Positions 28,051 through 35,676 of a stretch of 64,000 nucleotides of DNA are shown here, in pieces. A model generated the notes under the pieces. The model had not been told where the DNA came from. It saw only the letters and a list, made by a program, of their open reading frames with translations, and did no database searches. Source of the DNA: JAGSPQ01 sp038206395. GTDB taxonomy: Bacteria; Myxococcota; Myxococcia; Myxococcales; Myxococcaceae. Made by a program: the position numbers and the translations under genes. Position 1 is the first letter of the stretch. The number at the start of each line of letters is the position of its first letter. The stretch lies in contig JBBRAX010000009.1 in the NCBI GenBank assembly GCA_038206395.1, positions 62,001-126,000 of the forward strand. The letters are read 5' to 3'.

Positions 28051-28059
28051 CCCCCCCCC
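28051..28059 (+). repeat. Run of nine C just before a start codon
   Basis: A nine-cytosine homopolymer lies three bases before the ATG at 28063, in the 29-base gap between two glycosyltransferase genes. No purine-rich ribosome site is visible there. Such tracts can change length by slippage, but since it is non-coding the effect, if any, would be on expression. A sequencing artefact is also possible. Confidence 0.5.
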
Positions 28060-28062
28060 ACG

Positions 28063-29820
28063 ATGGACAAGGAACCGATTCGCCGCGCGCTGCTGCTCTT
28101 CGCTCTGGCGATTCTGCCGGTATTGGCCTTCGGCCCGGGCCTCACCTCGCCGCTGACCCACTTCGACGACCCGCTGTACCTCGAGCGGGCCGAGTATTCG
28201 AGGCCCGGGCTCTCGGGCCTCGACGCGCTGTGGCAGGGCACCCGCGCGTGGAGCGGGACTTTCGTCGAGTACTTCCCTCTGCGCGACTCGGTGTATTGGA
28301 CGATCTTCCAAGTCTTTCAATTACAACCGCTGCCGTATCATCTGGCGAGTCTCTTCTTTCACATTGCAACCACGTTCCTCGTTTTCGCCTTCGTCCGGAA
28401 GATCGAACAACCGCGGTGGGTTTCTGCGGGCGCAGCGCTGTTGTTTGCTGTACACCCCATTCACATCGAGTCCGTCGTCTGGGTCGCGGGTCTCAAAGAC
28501 CCGATGTACACCTGCCTTTTGCTCGGCTGCCTCTGGCTGTATTGCCACTATCGGCAACGGCCTTCGGCTGCGATCTACGCCCTTTCGTTGCTGTTGATGG
28601 TCGCGGCGCTTCTGGTGAAGTCGATGGCGCTGTCAGCGCCGCTGATTCTGGTCGCGATCGAAAGATGCGTCGGCCGGACGACCCCCTGGAAGACCATCGC
28701 AGCACGGCTCGCTGGCCCGGGGCTCATCTGCGTTCTGTTTCTCGGGCAGTTCGTTGCGCTGGGCCGGATCAACGACGTGCGCTCGACGCTGCACCAGGAC
28801 AGCGCGATGGCCCACGTCGTTCTGAGCGCCTGGGCCCAGGTCGCCTACGTCCGGCAAGTGGTGTTTCCTTCGTCGTTTCGATTGATCTACTGCTTCGCAC
28901 CGGTGGAGTCGCTGGCCGACGGGCGCCTGCTCGCGGCCGTCGCGTTGCTGGTTGCGGTCGTGGCGGCGCTGTGGGTCTGGCGCCGCCGACCCGAACGCCA
29001 GCTGGCGCTGGCCTTCTACTTCGCCTGCCTGCTGCCCGTGTCGAACCTGTTGCCTTTCTCGGCGGTGATGGCCGACCGTTACCTCTACGCAGCCAGCATC
29101 GGGGCCTGCCTGCTCATCGCGCAGCTTCTCGCCGCCGCGCGCGAGCGGTTGCGGAACACGGTGCTCGCGCTGGTGGTGCTGACCTTCACGGCGACCACCG
29201 CCCTGCGAAGCGCGGTCTGGCAGGACGAAGAAATGCTGTGGGAGGAAGCCGATGAAGACCCGGTGTGCATGCAGGACCCTGAGTTCCCGGCCGCCTTCGT
29301 TCATTTCCTTCGCTACGCAACCGCGGCAGACGACGACACGCGCCTCTCAGCCTTGACGCGGCTGCTCGACAGCCGGGCGGCGGCCGGGTCGGGGCTGCGC
29401 TGCGACGCCTGGCTCAATGGCGCCCAGCTGCTTAGTGCGCGAGGAGATCACGCCCGCGCAGGCGAGTGGACGCAGCAGGCGACGGCGAGCTGTGCCTCGC
29501 ATCGTTTGCTGCCGCAGACGGTGATGCTGGTGACCCTGCACCGCGACCTGACGGTTGCTGAATACGCTGCCGCGAAATGGTATCGACTCGACCCCCGGCC
29601 CGAGTCAGGGCTCTTCCGGATGCTCACCCAACTCGAATCGGCCGGCATCACCGGGTCAGCTGAAGACGCCTCACGCCAGGCGGGAATTCTGGCGGTGGTG
29701 AAGTCTGCGCCCCACCTCACGTGCCCGCTCTTGACGAAGTGGGCAGGCGAAGTCGGCGCCGCCCTGAAGGCAGCGGTCTCTGAGTCAATAGACGCGTGTG
29801 CTGCCCTTGATGCCCACTGA
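28063..29820 (+). CDS. TMTC-like membrane glycosyltransferase paralogue 1
   Basis: 585 residues. Multi-pass membrane part to ~400, then a soluble C-terminal domain. Family marks: first-loop THFDDPLY (Asp35-Asp36), EYFPLRD, VHPIHIESVVWVAGLKDP (His131 onward) and MADRYLYAASIG (~336). These match TMTC/DUF1736-type proteins, related to protein O-mannosyltransferases (GT-C fold). The C-terminal domain lacks clear TPRs and has Cys402, 447, 477, 554 and 579, all conserved in the two following paralogues. Start ATG 28063 is 29 bases after the preceding gene. The next gene begins 11 bases before this one ends. Likely role: transfer of a lipid-linked sugar in the periplasm; pilin is the candidate acceptor (inferred). 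Confidence 0.72.
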   Translation: MDKEPIRRALLLFALAILPVLAFGPGLTSPLTHFDDPLYLERAEYSRPGLSGLDALWQGTRAWSGTFVEYFPLRDSVYWTIFQVFQLQPLPYHLASLFFHIATTFLVFAFVRKIEQPRWVSAGAALLFAVHPIHIESVVWVAGLKDPMYTCLLLGCLWLYCHYRQRPSAAIYALSLLLMVAALLVKSMALSAPLILVAIERCVGRTTPWKTIAARLAGPGLICVLFLGQFVALGRINDVRSTLHQDSAMAHVVLSAWAQVAYVRQVVFPSSFRLIYCFAPVESLADGRLLAAVALLVAVVAALWVWRRRPERQLALAFYFACLLPVSNLLPFSAVMADRYLYAASIGACLLIAQLLAAARERLRNTVLALVVLTFTATTALRSAVWQDEEMLWEEADEDPVCMQDPEFPAAFVHFLRYATAADDDTRLSALTRLLDSRAAAGSGLRCDAWLNGAQLLSARGDHARAGEWTQQATASCASHRLLPQTVMLVTLHRDLTVAEYAAAKWYRLDPRPESGLFRMLTQLESAGITGSAEDASRQAGILAVVKSAPHLTCPLLTKWAGEVGAALKAAVSESIDACAALDAH

Positions 29821-31561
29821 GTCTGTGCCCGGGTCGACGGGCCCGAGGCAGCGCCTGCTGTTGTACCTGGCGCTGGTCGTGTTGCCGGTGTTGTCCTACG
29901 CGCCGGGGCTGACCAGCCCGCGCACCTACTACGACGACCCGCTGTACATGGATCGCATCGAATACACGATGCCCGGGCTGGATGGGTTGTGGTCGCTGTG
30001 GGCCGGCACGCGCGCCTGGCACGGCAACTTCCTCGAGTATTTTCCGCTGCGCGACACCGTGTATTGGCTGATTTTCCAGGGCTGGGAAAAGGTCACCCTG
30101 CCCTACCACCTCGCCAGCCTGTTGTTTCACATCGTGGCGACCGTGCTTGTCTTCAAGCTCGTCGAGACTGTGGCGCGATCGTTCTGGGTGGGTGGGGCCG
30201 CGGGTCTTTTGTTTGCGGTTCACCCCATTCACATCGAATCGGTGGTCTGGATCGCCGGCCTGAAGGACCCGATGTACACGGCCTTCATGCTTGGCAGCCT
30301 GCTGATGTATTGCCATTACCTCGACCATCGTAAACCTGGCCACTACGCCGGCTCGCTGCTGCTGTTGGTCGGCGCACTGCTCTGCAAGTCGATGGCAATC
30401 TCGACGCCGCTGATCATGCTGGCGATGGAACGCGGTTCGAACCGGCCTTCACCGTGGAAATGGACGATCGCCCGGCTCGTGGGGCCGGGGCTCATCAGCG
30501 CGCTCTTCCTGGGCCAGTTTCTGCTGATCGGGAAGCTGAACTTCATCAGCAGTGTCCCGCACCAGACGACGTGGGTGGCGCACTGGGTGCTGACGTCCTG
30601 GGCGCAGGTGGCGTACGTGCGGCAGGCGATTTTCCCCGCCTCTTTCCGGCTCATCTACTGCTTCACCCCGGCAGAGTCGCTTTCAGACCCACGCTTCATC
30701 GCCGGCGTCGCGATGCTTGCGGGCGTTGCCGCGCTCGCCTGGTTCTGGCGGCGCCACCCCTTGCGGTTGTTCTGTCTGGCCACGTACTTCGCGTGCCTGC
30801 TGCCCGTCGCCAACCTTCTGCCGTTTCCGGCAGTGATGGCAGATCGCTATCTCTACGCGGCGAGCGTCGGGGTGTGTTTTCTGTTCGCGCTGCTGCTCGA
30901 TGCAGCCAGACCGCGACTGAAGAACACGGTCGTGGCGCTGGCCGTGGTCGCCCTCGCGCTGACGACCGCGTCGCGCAGCTATGTCTGGCAGGACGAAGAA
31001 GGGTTGTGGGCCGAGGCAGACGAAGACCCTGCGTGCCTCACCGACCCAGAGTTCCCGGCCGCGCAGGCCCACTTCCTTCGCTACTTCACGGTCAAGGATC
31101 CGCAGACCAAGCTGGCCGCCCTCGATCGCCTCTTGCTGACGAAGGGCCCGACGGGTGACAGCCATGGGCTGCAGTGCGAAGGGTTGCTTACCGGAGCCCG
31201 CCTGCTGAAGGCCGCCGGGCGCCACGACGAGGCCGAACGGCGAGCCCAGCTGGCGGTCAAGCCGTGCATTCGACATCCCAAGCTCTGGGAGACTGTGTTG
31301 ACGGTGACGCTTCACCGCAATCCGGCGGTGGCCGAAGTCGCAGCGAGAAAATGGTCGCGGCTCGAGCCCAGTCCGCAGACGAACCTTTTGAGGGTGCTGA
31401 CCCGGCTTGAGGTCAAAGACGATCCTGCCTTGCGCGACGAAGCTGCCGCGATCGTCGCGAAGTCACCCGAGCTCACCTGCCAGACCTTGCATGACTGGTC
31501 GCTGGGCCTGGACCCGAAGCTGATGGAGGCCGTCGCCGCGGCGCAGGCGGCATGCCGATGA
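29810..31561 (+). CDS. TMTC-like membrane glycosyltransferase paralogue 2
   Basis: 583 residues with the same layout as the neighbours: PRTYYDDPLYMDRIEY in the first loop, LEYFPLRDTVYWLIFQ, VHPIHIESVVWIAGLKDP, VMADRYLYAASVG and WQDEEGLW, then a soluble C-terminal domain carrying the five shared Cys (DPACLTD, LQCEGLL, KPCIRHP, LTCQTL, AACR). By eye it is closest to paralogue 3. ATG 29810 overlaps the preceding stop by 11 bases; an in-frame GTG at 29798 is possible. Its stop overlaps the next gene, so the three are translationally coupled. The acidic loop residues expected for catalysis are kept, so it is probably an active enzyme rather than a degenerate copy. Confidence 0.72.
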   Translation: MPTESVPGSTGPRQRLLLYLALVVLPVLSYAPGLTSPRTYYDDPLYMDRIEYTMPGLDGLWSLWAGTRAWHGNFLEYFPLRDTVYWLIFQGWEKVTLPYHLASLLFHIVATVLVFKLVETVARSFWVGGAAGLLFAVHPIHIESVVWIAGLKDPMYTAFMLGSLLMYCHYLDHRKPGHYAGSLLLLVGALLCKSMAISTPLIMLAMERGSNRPSPWKWTIARLVGPGLISALFLGQFLLIGKLNFISSVPHQTTWVAHWVLTSWAQVAYVRQAIFPASFRLIYCFTPAESLSDPRFIAGVAMLAGVAALAWFWRRHPLRLFCLATYFACLLPVANLLPFPAVMADRYLYAASVGVCFLFALLLDAARPRLKNTVVALAVVALALTTASRSYVWQDEEGLWAEADEDPACLTDPEFPAAQAHFLRYFTVKDPQTKLAALDRLLLTKGPTGDSHGLQCEGLLTGARLLKAAGRHDEAERRAQLAVKPCIRHPKLWETVLTVTLHRNPAVAEVAARKWSRLEPSPQTNLLRVLTRLEVKDDPALRDEAAAIVAKSPELTCQTLHDWSLGLDPKLMEAVAAAQAACR

Positions 31562-33294
31562 GCCCCTTACCCCGCCGCATCTGGGTGCAGGTCAGCCTGG
31601 TGCTGTTGCCAGTGCTGGCCTTCTTCCCCGGGCTCAGCAGCCCGAGGACGCACTACGACGACTCCCTCTACCTCGACCGCCCTGAGTACCTGATGCCGGG
31701 CCTTTCGGGCCTCGGGTCCCTGTGGGCCGGGACGAGCGCGTGGAATGGGTTCTTCCTCGAGTATTTCCCACTGCGCGACACCTTCTATTGGCTGATCTTT
31801 CAGCAGTGGGAAAAGTCGTCGATGCCGTACCACGTGGTGAGTCTTGGGTTTCACTTGGCGGCCACGCTGCTGGTGTTCCGATTCGTTGAGAAGCTCACCG
31901 ATTCCTCATGGGTGCCGGCGGCGGCGGCGCTGCTTTTCGCGGTGCACCCGATTCACATCGAGTCGGTGGTGTGGATCGCGGGCCTCAAGGACCCGATGTA
32001 CGCCTGCTTCATGGTCGGTAGCCTGTCGGCCTTCCTAGCGTACCGTGAACGGCTGAAGCCCGGGCTCTACCTGCTGGCGCTGGTGCTTCTGGTCTGCGCG
32101 CTGCTGACCAAGTCGATGGCGCTGTCGACCCCGCTGATCATGCTGGCCGCTGACCGTTGGGTCGGGCGCCCCGTCGCGTGGCGCACCACCTTGCTGCGCG
32201 TGGCAGGGCCCGGCCTCGTCTGCGCGATCTTCCTCGGTCAGTTTCTGGTCATCGGGAAAACGAACTCGGTCAGCAACCTGCCCCACCAGGGCAGCTGGAT
32301 GGCGCACTGGGTGCTCACCGCGTGGGCGCAGGTCGCCTACGTCCGCCAGGCGCTGTTTCCCTCCACGTTCCGGCTGATCTATTGCTTCTGGCCTGTCGAG
32401 TCGTGGGCCGACCCGCGTCTCTTCGCCGGGCTCGCGCTCGTCGGCGCCGTGGCAGCGCTGGTGTTCGCGTGGCGGAAGAAGCCGCTTCATCTCTTCGCCC
32501 TCGCTTTTTATTTTGCCTGTCTGGCCCCCGTGTCGAATCTGGTGCCGTTTCCCGCGGTGATGGCGGATCGCTATCTGTATGCCGCGAGCGTCGGCCCCTG
32601 CCTGTTGATTGCGTTGCTGCTCGATCGGGCACGCCCGAGGCTCAAGAACACCGTGCTGGGGCTGGCCGTCCTGGCGCTGACCTCGACGACGGCGCTGCGA
32701 AGCGCGATCTGGCAGGACGAAGAGCTGCTGTGGGTAGACGCCGATGAAGATCCCGTCTGCATCGCCGACCCTGAGTTCCCCGCTGCCGACGTACACTACC
32801 TTCGCTACATCACCGCCAAAGACGACGTCACCCGGATCCTCGCGCTCGAGCGGCTGTTGCTGACCCGCGGGCCCGATGGAAACAGCTTCGGGCTGGGGTG
32901 CGAGGCCCTGCTCAGCGGGGCCCAGCTGCTCGAAACGCAAGGTGATCACACCCGCGCCATGAACTGGGCGAAAAACGCGGTGAAGAACTGCACCCGTCAC
33001 CCCAAGATGTGGGGCACCGTGCTCACAGTCACCGTGCACCGCGATCTGCCAGTCGCCGCGTCTGCCGCGCAGAAGTGGTTCCGGGGCGAGCCCAACTTCC
33101 GAACGCAGCTCTTCACCGTGTTGACCCAGCTCGAGCTCAAAGACGAAGCGGCGACCCGAGCCGCCCTGCTGACCCTGGTCCAGGCCCAGCCCGCTGAGAC
33201 GTGCCACACACTTCGGGTCTGGGCAGCGGAGCTGCGCCCACCTCAGCGCGCCCCCCTGACTGCGGCGCTGGCTGCATGTGCGGGCAGCCCCTGA
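31552..33294 (+). CDS. TMTC-like membrane glycosyltransferase paralogue 3
   Basis: 580 residues. It keeps THYDDSLYLDRPEY (a Ser replaces the Pro after the two Asp), LEYFPLRDTFYWLIFQ, VHPIHIESVVWIAGLKDP, VMADRYLYAASVG and WQDEELLW, and the five C-terminal Cys (DPVCIAD, LGCEALL, KNCTRHP, ETCHTL, AACAGS). The start is ATG 31552 or ATG 31558, the latter an ATGA overlap with the upstream stop. It is the gene nearest pilA1, 201 bases away on the same strand. Known TMTC proteins O-mannosylate extracellular proteins; here the target is inferred from position only. Confidence 0.72.
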   Translation: MPMSPLPRRIWVQVSLVLLPVLAFFPGLSSPRTHYDDSLYLDRPEYLMPGLSGLGSLWAGTSAWNGFFLEYFPLRDTFYWLIFQQWEKSSMPYHVVSLGFHLAATLLVFRFVEKLTDSSWVPAAAALLFAVHPIHIESVVWIAGLKDPMYACFMVGSLSAFLAYRERLKPGLYLLALVLLVCALLTKSMALSTPLIMLAADRWVGRPVAWRTTLLRVAGPGLVCAIFLGQFLVIGKTNSVSNLPHQGSWMAHWVLTAWAQVAYVRQALFPSTFRLIYCFWPVESWADPRLFAGLALVGAVAALVFAWRKKPLHLFALAFYFACLAPVSNLVPFPAVMADRYLYAASVGPCLLIALLLDRARPRLKNTVLGLAVLALTSTTALRSAIWQDEELLWVDADEDPVCIADPEFPAADVHYLRYITAKDDVTRILALERLLLTRGPDGNSFGLGCEALLSGAQLLETQGDHTRAMNWAKNAVKNCTRHPKMWGTVLTVTVHRDLPVAASAAQKWFRGEPNFRTQLFTVLTQLELKDEAATRAALLTLVQAQPAETCHTLRVWAAELRPPQRAPLTAALAACAGSP

Positions 33295-33337
33295 ACCCCT
33301 GATCGATCGGAAGCCGAGCCAATCGCTGCCGCGATGG

Positions 33338-33368
33338 GTCACCCGCCACTGCGAGAGGTGACGTTTTT
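33338..33368 (+). terminator. Possible weak terminator after the glycosyltransferase operon
   Basis: GTCACC (33338-33343) and GGTGAC (33357-33362) form a six-base stem with a 13-base loop, followed one base later by five T (33364-33368). The stem is short for an intrinsic terminator. If it works, it separates the glycosyltransferase transcript from pilA1; if not, read-through into the pilins is possible. Confidence 0.3.
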
Positions 33369-33380
33369 CGGCACTTTTGC

Positions 33381-33418
33381 TGGCCACTAAATTCACAAAC
33401 GACCGAAATGACTATACT
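33381..33418 (+). promoter_or_regulatory. Candidate pilA1 promoter region
   Basis: An AT-rich stretch in the 201-base gap before pilA1. A sigma70-like pair is TTCACA (33392-33397) and TATACT (33413-33418) with 15-base spacing. A partial sigma54-like element, TGGCCACTAAATTCAC (33381-33396), has the -24 TGG but lacks the -12 GC. M. xanthus pilA uses a sigma54 promoter with PilR, so a sigma54 site was expected, yet no good match is visible. The leader would be about 70 bases. Confidence 0.35.
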
Positions 33419-33495
33419 TTAAATCGTCTCGGCGACGGCGCGGCGTTTGCTAGGTCGAGCTTCGAAGTTCAACTTCACACCGACCAGGAGTCACA

Positions 33496-34131
33496 TTGAT
33501 CAAGATGTTCAAGCAGAAGAAGGGCTTCACCCTCATCGAGTTGATGATCGTCGTCGCGATCATCGGGATTCTTGCCGCGATCGCGATTCCGAACTTCATC
33601 AAGTTCCAGGCGCGCTCGAAGCAGTCTGAGCCGAAGGCGAACCTGAAGGCGCTCTTCGTCGCCCAGAAGTCGTACTTCGCCGAACGCGACTCGTTCTCGG
33701 ACAAGGTGGTCGACATCGGCTTCGTCCCTGAGCGCGGCAACCGCTACACCATCGCGAACGGCGGCAACGCCCTCTCGTCCCGCAACGCGGCCGAAGAGAA
33801 CGTGAACTCCAGCCACCAGGGCTTCGAGGGTGACAGCTTCAAGGGCTTCACATCGGACACCACCCGTTCGACGGCGAACGCCGCCGCCGTTGCGGCCGTG
33901 TCGGCCGGTGGCACCTGCGCCCTGACTGCCGACGGCTGCATCTCGGCCGGTAACAACGGCGCCTTCGCGGGCATCGCGGCGTCGAACATCGACAACGACA
34001 CCACCATCGACACCTGGATGGTCTCGAGCATGAGCGTCTCGGTCACGGCCAGCAGCACGGTGGGTGCTGAGGCCGAATCGCAGAGCAACGGCCCGGGCAT
34101 CCCGACCAACAACGTCAACGACGTTCGCTAG
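33496..34131 (+). CDS. pilA: Type IV major pilin PilA1 (prepilin)
   Basis: 211 residues including a short basic leader ending KKG, then the class III N-terminus FTLIELMIVVAIIGILAAIA with Glu5, cleaved by PilD before Phe. The mature part has the alpha1 spine, a beta region, two Cys (GGTCALTADGC, possible disulfide) and a C-terminal half rich in Ser/Thr; I count about 37 Ser/Thr in all. Ribosome site AGGAG (33486-33490) is five bases before TTG 33496, which I prefer over ATG 33505 at 14 bases. Codons are strongly biased to G/C-ending forms, as expected for an abundant protein. It is followed by a perfect hairpin and then by pilA2. Confidence 0.93.
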   Translation: MIKMFKQKKGFTLIELMIVVAIIGILAAIAIPNFIKFQARSKQSEPKANLKALFVAQKSYFAERDSFSDKVVDIGFVPERGNRYTIANGGNALSSRNAAEENVNSSHQGFEGDSFKGFTSDTTRSTANAAAVAAVSAGGTCALTADGCISAGNNGAFAGIAASNIDNDTTIDTWMVSSMSVSVTASSTVGAEAESQSNGPGIPTNNVNDVR

Positions 34132-34138
34132 GTCTCAC

Positions 34139-34181
34139 GCGAGACAGGTGGAGGCCCTGTTCGGGCCTCCACCTGTCTCGC
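34139..34181 (+). terminator. Perfect 19-bp hairpin between pilA1 and pilA2
   Basis: Left arm GCGAGACAGGTGGAGGCCC (34139-34157), loop TGTTC, right arm the exact complement (34163-34181). It begins seven bases after the pilA1 stop and ends eight bases before the pilA2 ATG. No T-run follows, so it may be a partial terminator, an mRNA-stabilising 3' end for pilA1, or both. It leaves no room for a ribosome site for pilA2. The structure is certain; the role is inferred. Confidence 0.75.
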
Positions 34182-34189
34182 ACAACTCC

Positions 34190-34822
34190 ATGACCTTCGA
34201 GAAAGCCAAGTCGGGGTTTACTCTGATCGAGTTGATGATTGTCGTTGCGATCATCGGCATTCTCGCGGCGATTGCAGTTCCCAACTTCATCAAGTTTCAG
34301 GCGAAGTCGAAGCAAGCAGAACCCAAAGCCAATCTTCGCGGCCTCTGGGTGATGCAGAAGTCCTACTTTTCAGACAAAGACACCTTCTCGACGTCCGTCT
34401 CTGACCTCGGCTTCGTGCCTGAGCGCGGAAACCGTTACACGATCGTGAATGGCGGCACGACGCTCTCGTCGCGCGCCGGAGCTCAAGAGAACGTCAATTC
34501 CAGTCACCAGGGCTTCGAAGGTGACAGCTTCAAGGGGTTCACCGCCGTCACTGCCCGTTCGACCGCCAACGTCACGGCCGTCGCAGCAGTCTCTGCTGGA
34601 GGCACCTGCAGCATCACCGCCGATGGCTGTATTTCGGCCGGAAACAACGGAGCCTTCTTTGCGCTCGCCGCGGCGAACGTCGACAACGACCTGACCATCG
34701 ACACCTGGTGCGTCTCGAGCATGTCGGTCACCATCTCTCCCAGCGCGACCATCGGGTCAGAAGCCGAAAGCCAACAGAACGGCCCTGGCATTCCGGGCAA
34801 CAACATCAACGACGTCCGCTGA
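34190..34822 (+). CDS. Second type IV pilin PilA2
   Basis: 210 residues. Leader MTFEKAKSG, then FTLIELMIVVAIIGILAAIA. About three quarters identical to PilA1 by eye; the blocks VPERGNRYTI and NSSHQGFEGDSFKGFT are unchanged, so this is a recent tandem duplication. Differences gather in the surface-exposed middle and C-terminal parts. It keeps the two shared Cys and adds a third (TWCVSS; Met in PilA1). Codon choice is more relaxed than in pilA1, and no ribosome site precedes ATG 34190, suggesting lower or conditional expression. Its TGA overlaps the pilG ATG by one base, so it is co-transcribed with pilGHI. Confidence 0.9.
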   Translation: MTFEKAKSGFTLIELMIVVAIIGILAAIAVPNFIKFQAKSKQAEPKANLRGLWVMQKSYFSDKDTFSTSVSDLGFVPERGNRYTIVNGGTTLSSRAGAQENVNSSHQGFEGDSFKGFTAVTARSTANVTAVAAVSAGGTCSITADGCISAGNNGAFFALAAANVDNDLTIDTWCVSSMSVTISPSATIGSEAESQQNGPGIPGNNINDVR

Positions 34823-35673
34823 TGATTCGCAGGGTGCTGGTGGCAATCGTGTGCAGCGCGGCGTGTGCTGCCCTGAGCGTGTCTCCTTCCGAAACGGAAA
34901 GCCGCGTCACCCTCGTGGTGGTTCCCAACTCGACAGTGTTGCGGGTGCTTGCGCGCAGCCAGCTCGACTTCGTCGCCGACCTGTTCTGGGTGCGAATGGC
35001 GAATATGGCGTCGCGCGCGGTGACTGCCAAGGAATGTGGGGCCCTGCTTCCCCTGGGCAACCTGATCGCCGACCTCTCGCCCCAGTTCAAGTACCCCTAC
35101 TTTCTGGCGGGAGTCATCGCTCCGGTTCGGCGCGGTCGCACCCGGGACTACGACAATGCGGTCGGGGCGGTGGCCCTGATGAAGCGAGGGGTCGAGGACG
35201 CGCCCTGGGGCCGTCTCTACTTGCAGAAAGCCTTTACCGAGCTCGAGATGCTGCACGAGCCGATCACCGCGGCGAACACGCTGATGCGGTTTGCGAGCGA
35301 GCCGGACGCACCGACGTACATCGGGCCGTTGGCAACCCGCCTCTACGCGCACGGTGGCCACTTCGATGACGCGCGAGAATTTGCGCGCACGATGGCCCAG
35401 TCTGAAGATCCCACCATCAAGGCGGACGGCGAAGCGCGGTTGAAACAGATCGATCTCGAGGAGGTGCTGACCCGCGTCGACGACGCCACGGCTCGATTCA
35501 CCGAGCAGGAAGGGCACCTGCCTGAGAGCATCGAGGCGCTGGTGAAGTCCGGGCTGCTGGCGGAAATGCCTGTCGACCCGCTGGGCGGCCAGATCCTCAT
35601 CACCTCAAATGGCTCGCGATCTTCCACCTCGGGGATGCGATTCCGGCCCTACATTCCACTCGGAAGCGAGTAG
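34822..35673 (+). CDS. pilG: PilG-like periplasmic/membrane-anchored protein
   Basis: 283 residues. An N-terminal hydrophobic signal/anchor (MIRRVLVAIVCSAACAALSV) is followed by a helical, TPR-like region and a short C-terminal segment with MPVDPLGG, reminiscent of the end of pseudopilin-like domains. In M. xanthus, pilG-pilH-pilI encode an ABC-transporter-like system needed for pilus assembly; the assignment rests on the order with pilH and pilI. It is unrelated to the chemotaxis PilG of Pseudomonas. The start ATG 34822 overlaps the pilA2 stop (TGATG). Confidence 0.7.
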   Translation: MIRRVLVAIVCSAACAALSVSPSETESRVTLVVVPNSTVLRVLARSQLDFVADLFWVRMANMASRAVTAKECGALLPLGNLIADLSPQFKYPYFLAGVIAPVRRGRTRDYDNAVGAVALMKRGVEDAPWGRLYLQKAFTELEMLHEPITAANTLMRFASEPDAPTYIGPLATRLYAHGGHFDDAREFARTMAQSEDPTIKADGEARLKQIDLEEVLTRVDDATARFTEQEGHLPESIEALVKSGLLAEMPVDPLGGQILITSNGSRSSTSGMRFRPYIPLGSE

Positions 35674-35676
35674 CCC

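Noticed and set aside
33370..33384. GGCAC-TTTTGC as a sigma54 promoter for pilA1
   Set aside because: The spacing between GG and GC is wrong for -24/-12 in every register tried.
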